Assembly (NCBI GenBank): GCA_034440575.1
Contig: JAOTOL010001546.1
Coordinates: forward strand, 690,501 to 754,500
Direction: 5' to 3'
DNA length: 64,000 bases
Source: Imbricaverruca yamaguchii
Taxonomy: Eukaryota; Arthropoda; Thecostraca; Neoverrucidae
Under the pieces are notes generated by a model, which saw only the letters and a program-made list of their open reading frames with translations, was not told the DNA's origin and did not search any database. Shown piece after piece: positions 62,501 to 64,000 of this stretch (the stretch's first letter is position 1; each line of letters starts with the position of its first letter). Position numbers and translations under genes: made by a program.

Positions 62501-64000
62501 CCGCCACCAGATCACGCAGCCACCACCACACAACACAGCCGCCACCACACCACGCAGCCGCCACCACATCACGCAGCCACCACCACACAACACAGCCACC
62601 ACCACACCATGCAGCCGCCACCACACCATGCAGCCGCCACCACACCATGGAGCCACCACCACACCACGCAGTCGCCACCACACCACGCAGCCGCCACCAC
62701 ACCATGCAGCCGCCACCACACCATGGAGCCGCCACCACACAACACAGCCACCACCACGCCATGCAGCCGCCACCACACAACACAGCCACCACCACACCAT
62801 GCAGCCGCCACCACACCATGCAGCCGCCACCACACCATGGAGCCACCACCACACCACGCAGTCGCCACCACACCACGCAGCCGCCACCACACCATGCAGC
62901 CGCCACCACACCATGGAGCCGCCACCACACAACACAGCCACCACCACACAACACAGCCACCACCACACCACGCAGCCGCCACCACACCATGCAGCCGCCA
63001 CCACATCACGCAGTCGCCACCACACCACGCAGCCGCCACCACACCATGCAGCCGCCACCACACCATGGAGCCGCCACCACACAACACAGCCACCACCACA
63101 CCACGCAGCCACCACCACGCCATGCAGCCGCCACCACACAACACAGCCACCACCACACCACGCAGCCGCCACCACATCACGCAGCCACCACCACACCACG
63201 CAGCCGCCACCACATCACGCATCCACCACCACACAACACAGCCACCACACAACACAGCCACCACCACACAACACAGCCACCACCACGCCATGCAGCCGCC
63301 ACCACACAACACAGCCACCACCACACCACGCAGCCGCCACCACATCACGCAGCCACCACCACACCACGCAGCCACCACCACACAACGCAGCCGCCACCAC
63401 ATCACGCAGCCGCCACCACACCACGCAGCCGCCACCACACAACACAGCCACCACCACACCACGCAGCCACCACCACACAACACAGCTACCACCACACCAC
63501 GCAGCCACCACCACACAACACAGCCACCACCACGCCATGCAGCCGCCACCACACAACACAGCCACCACCACACCACGCAGCCGCCACCACACCACGCAGC
63601 CGCCACCACACCATGCAGCCGCCATCACACACCACAGGCGCCACCACATCACGCATCCACCACCACATAACACAGCCACCACACAACACAGCCACCACCA
63701 CACAACACAGCCACCACCACGCCATGCAGCCGCCACCACACAACACAGCCACCACCACACCACGCAGCCGCCACCAGATCACGCAGCCACCACCACACAA
63801 CACAGCCGCCACCACACCACGCAGCCGCCACCACACCACGCAGCCGCCACCACACAACACAGCTGCCACCACGTATTCACCTTCAGCGCCGCCTCCAGCT
63901 CGACAGGAATCTCGTCTGGCTGTGTCGTCGGCTTCCTTTCCAGCCGCCCTCCCTCCTCGGACTCGCGCTGTCGCGGCTGCTCGGCGGGCTCGCGTCGCCA
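17851..64000 (-). CDS. SKIV2L: Ski2-like DEVH-box RNA helicase (Ski complex motor), 19 exons, N-terminus outside window
   Basis: Cytoplasmic 3'-5' RNA helicase that works with SKI3 and SKI8 to thread mRNA into the exosome. Exons (high to low): 64000-63881, 61304-61116, 59195-59083, 58220-57989, 56617-56501, 55229-55093, 54676-54352, 53648-53538, 51951-51840, 47855-47736, 43667-43508, 31422-31317, 30178-30071, 29096-28901, 28445-28201, 27861-27711, 25420-25221, 21286-21149, 18054-17851. All junctions are GT-AG and all phases match, giving 1027 codons without a stop. Motifs in order: AHTSAGKT (Walker A), [53 protein letters not shown], arch, DSHCT. TIYTSP/AVYTSP and FAASLYTQ favour Ski2 over Mtr4. 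Human SKIV2L has ~1250 residues, so about 200 N-terminal residues are missing. The gene looks functional. Confidence 0.95.
18340..21032. mobile_element. DNA transposon with perfect 36-bp terminal inverted repeats, non-autonomous
   Basis: The left end 18340-18375 (GGGTCTGTTCCGGCGACCTC...) and the reverse complement of 20997-21032 are identical over 36 bp. Both ends are flanked by ATA (18337-18339 and 21033-21035), a possible 3-bp target duplication as in PIF/Harbinger-like elements. No transposase is recognisable inside. The element occupies 2.7 of the 3.1 kb of the last helicase intron. Confidence 0.85.
20284..20935. repeat. ~368-bp diverged tandem duplication inside the inverted-repeat element
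   Basis: CCTGACTTGACCTCG starts copies at 20284 and 20652. Shared landmarks: AATATACGGGAAG, GGCATCAGCGCCGAT-like, and CAATGGCGTAT. Identity roughly 80%. Confidence 0.75.
21149..21286 (-). CDS. SKIV2L: Ski2 helicase exon 18: DSHCT core
   Basis: 46 codons, phase 0 to 0, ending [16 protein letters not shown], the most conserved DSHCT block. Acceptor GCCGCAG, donor GTG|GTGAGT. Confidence 0.93.
21290..22100. other. Intron between helicase exons 17 and 18, unique part
   Basis: No ORF, repeat or RNA gene recognised before the AT microsatellite. Confidence 0.4.
22106..22172. repeat. AT dinucleotide microsatellite
   Basis: About 65 bp of pure AT directly abutting the left end of the transposon, which hides its target duplication. 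Confidence 0.9.
22176..25082 (+). mobile_element. Complete 2.9-kb DNA transposon with hAT-like transposase
   Basis: Terminal inverted repeats: TTAGAGTGGTCCTTA at 22176-22190 and, reverse-complemented at 25068-25082, TTAGGGTGGTTCTTA (13 of 15 identical). Between them is a single transposase gene with a likely 69-nt 5' UTR intron (GTAAGT at 22378, TTTTTCTCAG ending 22446). The insertion is in an AT-rich site, so the target duplication cannot be read with certainty. Confidence 0.82.
22453..24821 (+). pseudogene. hAT-like transposase, C-terminus frameshifted by a 131-bp duplication
   Basis: Start ATG at 22453, seven bases after the candidate acceptor. Visible features: Lys/Glu-rich N-terminal domain; Ser-rich linker (~residues 180-225); IHWDGK (D297); [11 protein letters not shown] (D362); ACRHH (C391 onward, the C-x2-H-like signature after the second Asp in hAT transposases); HQARWMSK; and [20 protein letters not shown] (E near 594), a pattern seen in many uncharacterised transposon-derived animal proteins. 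The segment 24371-24501 is repeated at 24502-24632 with one mismatch. Since 131 is not a multiple of three, the frame leaves the family C-terminus; that ending ([20 protein letters not shown]) is present in another frame to a stop at 24821. The current frame stops at 24714. Confidence 0.8.
25221..25420 (-). CDS. SKIV2L: Ski2 helicase exon 17
   Basis: Enters phase 1 (Val codon across the junction) and ends in phase 0. Reads [20 protein letters not shown] then [14 protein letters not shown], matching the family block GRVAC...ELVLTEL...EIAALLS. Acceptor TGTCGCCAG, donor CAG|GTGCAG. Confidence 0.93.
25554..25720. repeat. 95-bp tandem duplication upstream of helicase exon 17
   Basis: CGGGTCGYACGTCCC at 25554 and 25649; both copies include CTGACCCAGGTCACAGTC. 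About 85% identity. It lies 130 bp into the intron before exon 17. Confidence 0.7.
25850..26690. other. Intronic DNA without recognisable feature
   Basis: Only short ORFs; nothing recognised. Confidence 0.4.
26690..26750 (+). mobile_element. Solo LINE 3' tail module
   Basis: GACTTGAGTCATGGGGCATA followed by GTTTATGCGCCCCTAAACC resembles the hairpin-like tail of the RNase H LINE at 1797-2015. Very short, so low confidence. Confidence 0.35.
27320..27655. repeat. 18-24-bp array CCACTGTACCCGGACCCACTG
   Basis: About 15 units with higher-order variation, in the intron 55 bp downstream (gene sense) of the exon 16 donor. The minus-strand unit GGCAGTGGGTCCGG resembles the donor-proximal GTCAGTGGGACGG, but the match is too short to be sure of a common origin. 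Confidence 0.85.
27711..27861 (-). CDS. SKIV2L: Ski2 helicase exon 16
   Basis: Phase 0 in, phase 1 out. Reads [18 protein letters not shown] then [20 protein letters not shown], matching the LSD..LLPEY..R..VL block before the DSHCT domain. Donor ATCG|GTCAGT. Confidence 0.93.
28201..28445 (-). CDS. SKIV2L: Ski2 helicase exon 15
   Basis: Phase 1 in, phase 0 out. [20 protein letters not shown] then [15 protein letters not shown] and LQSPHSPLF: family blocks KRQ.P.F..DPP and ..HSPRF. Donor ACG|GTCAGT; acceptor TTCGGTCACAG. Confidence 0.92.
28901..29096 (-). CDS. SKIV2L: Ski2 helicase exon 14 (arch to DSHCT link)
   Basis: Phase 0 in, phase 1 out; 65 codons. [15 protein letters not shown] begins the second arch strand region and [17 protein letters not shown] matches the VKLQ..D...IT block. 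Less conserved than its neighbours but phases agree on both sides. Confidence 0.85.
29130..29420. repeat. ~47-bp minisatellite before helicase exon 14
   Basis: Five to six units of GGCACGTGAGGGAAAGGTTC plus CGTGCGGTGGGACGGGG, alternating short and long forms. It starts 35 bp from the acceptor of exon 14 but does not contain it. Confidence 0.85.
29478..29526. repeat. TTTA tetranucleotide microsatellite
   Basis: About 12 uninterrupted units. Confidence 0.9.
30071..30178 (-). CDS. SKIV2L: Ski2 helicase exon 13
   Basis: 36 codons, phase 0 to 0: [20 protein letters not shown] ... RRPGIIIQ. This is the KOW-like part of the arch (V.ALS.GRVV..., GVILQV in relatives). Acceptor CTGACTGGTCCGTTCCCCAG has a good pyrimidine tract; donor CAG|GTAGTT. 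Confidence 0.92.
30615..30720 (+). mobile_element. Family T2 tail fragment, copy 1
   Basis: GTGGTTATCGGCTTTACGAC then CATCAACCGTTGAGCCATGT and ACTTACCCCTTGACTACTCG, shared with 41147-41330 and 57499-57660. Truncated in the middle. Confidence 0.6.
31020..31340 (-). repeat. 27-bp array carrying the donor of helicase exon 12
   Basis: Five GTGAGT donors (minus strand; ACTCAC on plus at 31203, 31230, 31257, 31284, 31311) at an exact 27-bp spacing. The unit is CGCGACAGTGTCCGG|GTGAGTCCACTG, i.e. the last 15 exon bases plus 12 intron bases. Farther into the intron (31020-31190) it grades into a longer, more diverged ~66-bp repeat. Confidence 0.9.
31317..31422 (-). CDS. SKIV2L: Ski2 helicase exon 12 (arch helices)
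   Basis: Phase 2 in, phase 0 out; reads [20 protein letters not shown] and YLEMRDSVR. Length and position agree with the arch helix before ERLYASNAG. The donor GTGAGT at 31316-31311 is the first of five in-frame copies; using later ones would add 9 residues each ([13 protein letters not shown]). Confidence 0.88.
31430..33690. other. Intronic DNA without recognisable feature
   Basis: AT-rich, short ORFs only. A G10 homopolymer lies at 33591-33600. Confidence 0.4.
33693..35700 (-). mobile_element. 5'-truncated CR1-like LINE, copy 2
   Basis: 3' end with (TTTATGTC)-like tail at 33693-33715 (as reverse complement), then 3' UTR shared with copies 1 and 3. The coding homology extends to about 35700, upstream of the RT domain but short of the endonuclease. 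Inserted in the 12-kb helicase intron, same strand as the helicase. Confidence 0.88.
33795..35843 (-). CDS. Reverse transcriptase ORF of CR1-like copy 2 (open, endonuclease missing)
   Basis: 682 open codons, the longest of the three copies. Blocks: KSAKELDLA-like linker, [76 protein letters not shown] (catalytic DD), [13 protein letters not shown], thumb, and the CR1-type end [15 protein letters not shown]. The first ~45 residues are probably flanking sequence. No endonuclease, so not autonomous as it stands; the open frame suggests recent arrival. Confidence 0.85.
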   Translation of the reverse strand: MYMYIGQQTFDSLVAQLNVMDIKSSLRSGSEIQQIVYFTTIPTLIQYHNYSCLKDRTLFKQASNVVNLKAYRKARGTVKQKTRTAKRAKELDLARNCNGDSKKFFSFYKLSKVSSTIGPLEVNGTALGEDSEMVEELSKQFKSVFTLEDMTNLPTVHHSSVSWDPTNDVDFIDSDVVYNHIRKIKPNKAAGPDEIYARVLRETEKALAFPLSIIFCRSVSQNEIPTDWKRANVVPIFKKGERGKVENYRPISLTSLVCKVLESIIKDRIVSYLEGSRLIQDTQCGFRKGRSCLTNLLDFLNLATEQFDQGNQVDVAYLDFSKAFDKVPHKRLMIQLQSHGIAGSILKWIELWLSDRQQRVMLNGTKSSWQNVLSGLPQGSVLGPLLFIIFVNNIESGLSSKVLKFADDLKVFRAITGQDEHTSLQKDLDELVKGSEEWQMKFNFDKCKIMHVGKQHMKAPYLMGGQVLSVTQQEKDLGVILNTKLGASEQTKEARKKALRMLGAINRNVSYRSEEVIRKLYCAYVRPHLEYCIQAWSPSYEKDCWLLERVQKRATKMVNGISNLAYEERLKKLNMFSLRYRSLRGDLIEVFKFVHGLERGYLGEMFEFNRNDAIRGHKFKIKVNHSRTRLRQTFFTNRVVEHWNQLPENIVSSSTLNIFKNSIDNHYKNRGLAFQYYRGGAD
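36940..38290. repeat. Two degenerate TACGAAGATTTGC arrays in inverted orientation
   Basis: 36940-37190 contains CTTCGTAYGNAAATCTTCG-like units; 38020-38290 contains the reverse-complement form (TACGAAGATTTGCACGTACG and variants). They flank ~0.8 kb of unrelated sequence and may be the ends of a foldback-type element. Confidence 0.6.
37479..37540 (-). mobile_element. Family T1 tail fragment (diverged)
   Basis: GGTTAGTTGGATATTTTGG then TTTCGGTCATACAGCGCCCA; weaker match to the T1 unit at 40433. Confidence 0.5.
38685..38692 (+). promoter_or_regulatory. TATA box of the nested EF-hand gene
   Basis: TATATAAG, with initiator-like TCAGTG at 38705-38710 and TCACATCAG at 38716-38724, and a start codon 96 bp downstream. 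The ~60-bp leader and the GC-rich context fit a compact inducible promoter. Confidence 0.7.
38781..39104 (+). CDS. Small secreted EF-hand protein, nested in a helicase intron
   Basis: Single-exon gene, 107 residues. The ATG (context GCCACGATGG) is chosen because it follows the TATA box and opens a signal peptide (hydrophobic core [14 protein letters not shown], cleavage likely near residue 20); the frame is open further upstream but that part precedes the promoter. Two EF-hand loops: [12 protein letters not shown] (residues 45-56, canonical D1, N3, D5, G6, E12) and [12 protein letters not shown] (67-78, with Ala instead of Gly at position 6). Each loop has one Cys (51 and 73), so an intramolecular disulfide is possible. 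C-terminal helix is His- and Ile-rich. Probably a secreted Ca2+-binding protein; exact role unknown. It lies on the strand opposite to the helicase. Wobble positions are C/G as in the host gene. Confidence 0.85.
   Translation: MAMPRHALLLICLATAATAVPAVNDREAVNEREETLTQQLFTLVDTNQDGCLSRAELIYAQLSTELDLDGDACVTFKEVGLFVAHANHHANMIVQDIIQLINHLKHL
39377..39382 (+). terminator. Possible poly(A) signal of the EF-hand gene
   Basis: ATTAAA, 273 bp after the stop codon; the common variant hexamer. No downstream GU-rich element was verified. Confidence 0.4.
40332..40368. repeat. Perfect hairpin, 15-bp arms
   Basis: ATGCGTAGGTCAAGC and its exact reverse complement around a 7-nt loop (TGGGCAG). In intron DNA with no gene recognised nearby. 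Confidence 0.9.
40428..40575 (-). mobile_element. Family T1 tail, tandemly duplicated (73 bp x 2)
   Basis: Two near-identical copies beginning GATGGTTGGTTGGTTGGTTA at 40432 and 40505. Read on the minus strand the unit is a hairpin-like TGGGCGCTATATGACCAGCG ... GATGCGCCCC, then AAGCCCAAATAACCAACC, i.e. a LINE/SINE 3' end with an (AACC)n tail. Related copies: 37479, 52033, 56745 and 61603. Confidence 0.75.
41147..41330 (+). mobile_element. Family T2 tail fragment, copy 2
   Basis: GTTATTGGTTTTTTCGACAC, CATGTAGCGTCGCCGATCTC, GATTGGTCGCGGGCGAAGAG, GACGGGCAACTTACCCGTAG: same order as at 57499-57660. It shares the CGACAC...GCGTCG hairpin logic of family T1. Confidence 0.65.
42000..43500. other. Intronic DNA without recognisable feature
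   Basis: AT-rich in 42250-43400; no repeat or RNA gene recognised. Confidence 0.4.
43508..43667 (-). CDS. SKIV2L: Ski2 helicase exon 11 (winged-helix to arch)
   Basis: Phase 1 in, phase 2 out. [20 protein letters not shown] and [16 protein letters not shown] match the LTYTMILNLLR...F.EF block after motif VI. Acceptor TGTTTCGCAG, donor AG|GTGAGG. Confidence 0.94.
43870..44310. repeat. ~62-bp tandem array
   Basis: Seven diverged units of TTCTGCACGATACTAGTGAT and CAGTAGTACAGGCTTTGCTG, in the intron upstream of exon 11. Confidence 0.8.
44310..45960. other. Intronic DNA without recognisable feature
   Basis: Nothing beyond short ORFs. Confidence 0.4.
45965..47560 (-). mobile_element. 5'-truncated CR1-like LINE, copy 3 (decayed)
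   Basis: Same family and orientation as copy 2, ending in ATAAGGACATAAAAG at 45975. RT pieces survive at 47503-47270 ([20 protein letters not shown]), 46752-46522 (thumb) and 46388-46143 (tail). Many frameshifts, stops and small deletions make it the oldest of the three. Confidence 0.87.
47736..47855 (-). CDS. SKIV2L: Ski2 helicase exon 10: motif VI
   Basis: Phase 1 in, phase 1 out. [20 protein letters not shown] carries the QxxGRxGR arginine-finger motif; then [20 protein letters not shown]. Donor CTTG|GTCAGT, acceptor CTTGTTTCAG. Confidence 0.96.
48655..48780. repeat. GAAGCC-rich interspersed repeat, copy 1
   Basis: GAAGTCGAAGCCGAAAAGCC and TTCAAAATGTCACAACG, shared with 51385-51640 in the same intron. 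Confidence 0.6.
48790..51380. other. Intronic DNA between the two GAAGCC repeats
   Basis: AT-rich, no ORF above ~85 codons, no RNA gene recognised. Confidence 0.4.
51385..51640. repeat. GAAGCC-rich interspersed repeat, copy 2
   Basis: AATTCGAAGCCGAAGCCGAA and CAGTTCAAAATGTCACAAGG; same orientation as copy 1, 2.7 kb apart. It may mark the two ends of an element, or be two independent insertions. Confidence 0.55.
51840..51951 (-). CDS. SKIV2L: Ski2 helicase exon 9: motif V
   Basis: Phase 0 in, phase 1 out. [20 protein letters not shown] and [17 protein letters not shown]. Acceptor CGCCTCCAG, donor CCCG|GTGAGT. Confidence 0.96.
52033..52094 (-). mobile_element. Family T1 tail fragment
   Basis: GTTAGTTTGTTATTTGGGAT, then AGGGCGCTTCGACCAG and GATCATTCGCGCCCC: the same hairpin tail as at 40432. 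Confidence 0.65.
52100..53530. other. Intronic DNA without recognisable feature
   Basis: CA-rich in 52130-52330; otherwise AT-rich. No gene recognised. Confidence 0.4.
53538..53648 (-). CDS. SKIV2L: Ski2 helicase exon 8
   Basis: 37 codons, phase 0 to 0: [20 protein letters not shown] then [17 protein letters not shown], the HHSGILP block between motifs IV and V. Too short and ATG-free to show as a long ORF. Acceptor GTCCCGCAG, donor AAG|GTGAGT. Confidence 0.96.
54000..54310 (+). mobile_element. Family M interspersed repeat, copy B
   Basis: Carries the distal half of the element (CCTTTATGGTGAGCATAGGC, GGCATGGAGACTTCGC, TATATTCCACCCTATTTCAC, ACCACTGCGATG). Confidence 0.7.
54352..54676 (-). 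CDS. SKIV2L: Ski2 helicase exon 7: RGG-like insert and motif IV
   Basis: Phase 2 in, phase 0 out; 108 codons. [20 protein letters not shown] opens a Gly/Arg-rich run of ~20 residues (RGG-like) in the loop between RecA lobes where relatives have a variable insert. Then [26 protein letters not shown] (motif IV) and [18 protein letters not shown]. Acceptor GCGTTTTCAG, donor CAG|GTCAGT. Confidence 0.95.
55093..55229 (-). CDS. SKIV2L: Ski2 helicase exon 6
   Basis: Phase 0 in, phase 2 out. [20 protein letters not shown] then [18 protein letters not shown]; family block VISTxxRPVPLEH. Acceptor GTCTGCAG, donor CCCGG|GTGAGC. Confidence 0.95.
55640..56280. repeat. 22-bp minisatellite
   Basis: About 29 units of GTCAGAGAGGTGGTCACGCA with variants (GTGGTGG, GGCGGTC, GGCGATCCCG) arranged in higher-order blocks. 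It lies in the intron between helicase exons 5 and 6 and contains neither of their splice sites. Confidence 0.9.
56501..56617 (-). CDS. SKIV2L: Ski2 helicase exon 5: motif III (SAT)
   Basis: 39 codons, phase 0 to 0: [20 protein letters not shown] then [19 protein letters not shown]. Acceptor CCGTCTGTTTCAG, donor AAG|GTGGGC. Confidence 0.97.
56618..56735 (-). repeat. 21-bp array made of the exon 5 acceptor
   Basis: Five units, minus strand CGGTGTTCCGTCTGTGTCAG, each a pyrimidine-rich tract ending in CAG. The unit touching the exon (CGTCTGTTTCAG) is the real 3' splice site. The array thus offers about five consecutive acceptors. Confidence 0.88.
56745..56805 (-). mobile_element. Family T1 tail fragment
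   Basis: TTGATTATTTGGGCTTTGGG, GCGCATCAACGGCTACTGGT, TATGTAGCGCCCA; directly after the 21-bp array. Confidence 0.7.
56810..57490. other. Intronic DNA without recognisable feature
   Basis: Weak GTCAGTRTATCAGTTCACCA-type repetition at 57180-57310; nothing else. Confidence 0.4.
57499..57660 (+). mobile_element. Family T2 tail fragment, copy 3
   Basis: GGTTATTGGCTTTACGACAC through GCGGGCGAAGAGTAGCAACA to GGGCAACATACCCCTAGACT; the most complete T2 copy in the window. Confidence 0.65.
57989..58220 (-). CDS. SKIV2L: Ski2 helicase exon 4: motifs Ia and II (DEVH)
   Basis: Phase 2 in, phase 0 out. [58 protein letters not shown], then [14 protein letters not shown] with the DEVH box. Acceptor GCGTCCCCAG, donor GAG|GTGGGA. 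Confidence 0.97.
59083..59195 (-). CDS. SKIV2L: Ski2 helicase exon 3: Walker A
   Basis: Phase 0 in, phase 2 out: [20 protein letters not shown] then [20 protein letters not shown] binds ATP phosphate. Acceptor TTCCGCTGCAG, donor ACTAA|GTATGC. Confidence 0.97.
59175..59440 (-). repeat. ~65-bp array of the exon 3 acceptor plus exon start
   Basis: CCAGCGACAGCACGG (plus strand) recurs at 59180, 59246, 59309 and 59375. Each minus-strand unit contains CCGCTGCAG|GCCGTGCTGTC and 15-20 bases of exon 3, followed by ~45 bases of intron (GACCTTGGGCCGTTCCG). The first unit is the real junction; the AG is kept in the next two copies and lost in the last. Confidence 0.88.
59790..60310 (-). mobile_element. 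Family M interspersed repeat, copy D (inverted)
   Basis: Reverse orientation: GTGAAATAGGGTGAAATATA near 59800 to ACATCTCACACCTAACGAAA near 60290. It contains the 21-bp perfect hairpin at 60127-60178. Confidence 0.75.
60127..60178. repeat. Perfect hairpin, 21-bp arms, 10-nt loop
   Basis: Arms 60127-60147 and 60158-60178 are exact reverse complements (core TTGGCTCAAATATGAA). A third copy of TTTCATATTTGAGCC follows at 60189-60203. Not present in the other M copies. Confidence 0.92.
60460..60930 (+). mobile_element. Family M interspersed repeat, copy C
   Basis: GTTAGGTGTGAGATGTCGAA to GTATATTCCACCAAATTTCA and ATCACTGCTATCG, in full order with copy A. Confidence 0.75.
61116..61304 (-). CDS. SKIV2L: Ski2 helicase exon 2: lead-in to the first RecA domain
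   Basis: 63 codons, phase 0 to 0. After a variable part, [20 protein letters not shown] then [13 protein letters not shown], the conserved WA..ID...DF..L.P..A..FP.ELD.FQK block. Acceptor TCATTCGCAG, donor CTA|GTGAGG. (Numbering counts exons from the window edge.). Confidence 0.93.
61295..61600 (-). repeat. ~61-bp array of the exon 2 acceptor plus exon start
   Basis: ACCGGCTCC(C/G)GCTGCGAA (plus strand) recurs at 61295, 61355 and 61416, with more diverged copies at ~61475 and 61541. Minus-strand units contain ATTCATTCGCAG|CSGGAGCCGGTGTG, i.e. the 3' splice site with ~14 exon bases. Four to five potential acceptors in series. Confidence 0.88.
61603..61655 (-). mobile_element. Family T1 tail fragment
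   Basis: CAGTTGGTTATTTGAGCTTT, AGAGCGCATCGATCACGTTG, ATCATATAGC. Confidence 0.65.
61930..63870. repeat. 19-bp minisatellite, ~100 units
   Basis: CAGCCGCCACCACACCATG and close variants over 1.9 kb with strong strand asymmetry (plus strand almost free of T and poor in G). The 19-bp period makes all frames cycle without stops, producing long false ORFs on both strands (His/Thr/Pro-rich and Trp/Gly/Val-rich). The array starts ten bases past the donor of the exon at 63881. Blocks such as 62060-62460 and 62620-62760 recur, showing higher-order duplication. Confidence 0.95.
63881..64000 (-). CDS. SKIV2L: Probable Ski2 helicase exon 1 of the window (partial, cut by the edge)
   Basis: 40 codons open in the frame required by the next exon, ending [12 protein letters not shown] at the donor AAG|GTGAAT. 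Charged, Gln/Glu/Arg-rich and poorly conserved, as expected for the region upstream of the helicase core. Supported mainly by phase, donor and position. Confidence 0.7.

Noticed and set aside
61664..63872. Long ORFs on both strands rich in Trp/Gly/Val or His/Thr/Pro (up to 561 codons)
   Set aside because: They follow from a stop-free 19-bp repeat read in every frame; no unique coding sequence attaches to them.

Overview
The window is nuclear DNA from an invertebrate animal. It shows spliced genes with GT-AG introns, CR1-like and RNase H-bearing LINE relics, DNA transposons with terminal inverted repeats, and a very high load of minisatellites. GC-rich wobble positions, a TATA box with TCAGTG initiator-like sequence at the nested gene, and I-type LINE relics like those of arthropods make a crustacean or other arthropod my best guess. 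The species is not proven from the sequence.

The dominant gene is on the minus strand from beyond 64000 down to 17851. It encodes a Ski2-family DEVH-box RNA helicase (SKIV2L/SKIC2, motor of the cytoplasmic Ski complex that feeds the exosome). I rebuilt 19 exons by hand. Their splice phases close without error and give 1027 residues: Walker A, DEVH, SAT, motifs IV-VI, arch region and the DSHCT C-terminus. The N-terminal ~200 residues lie outside the window. Its introns hold a nested plus-strand gene for a small secreted EF-hand protein (38781-39104), two CR1-like LINE fragments, a 2.9-kb transposon with a hAT-like transposase (22176-25082), and a 2.7-kb element with perfect 36-bp inverted repeats (18340-21032) that fills most of the last intron.

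Left part (1-16.6 kb): a decayed RNase H LINE (1-1900); a 0.6-kb CACATGTGAC array; a minus-strand three-exon gene (10317 to 2818) for an unrecognised single-pass membrane protein with a Cys-rich segment and a long 20-residue repeat domain; a 1.8-kb 48/53-bp array that may be a plus-strand terminal exon (10434-12247); and a CR1-like insertion inside another minisatellite (13603-14993).

The most unusual signal is that many minisatellites are built from exon-intron junctions of the gene they sit in. Units carry the 5' splice site (gene A exon 2; helicase exon at 31317), the 3' splice site plus the start of the exon (helicase exons ending at 59195 and 61304), the 3' splice-site tract (exon at 56617; gene A exon 2), or the stop codon with the last codons (helicase last exon). 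This looks like a recurrent process that multiplies splice sites in tandem, in one case with a 27-bp period that keeps the reading frame.
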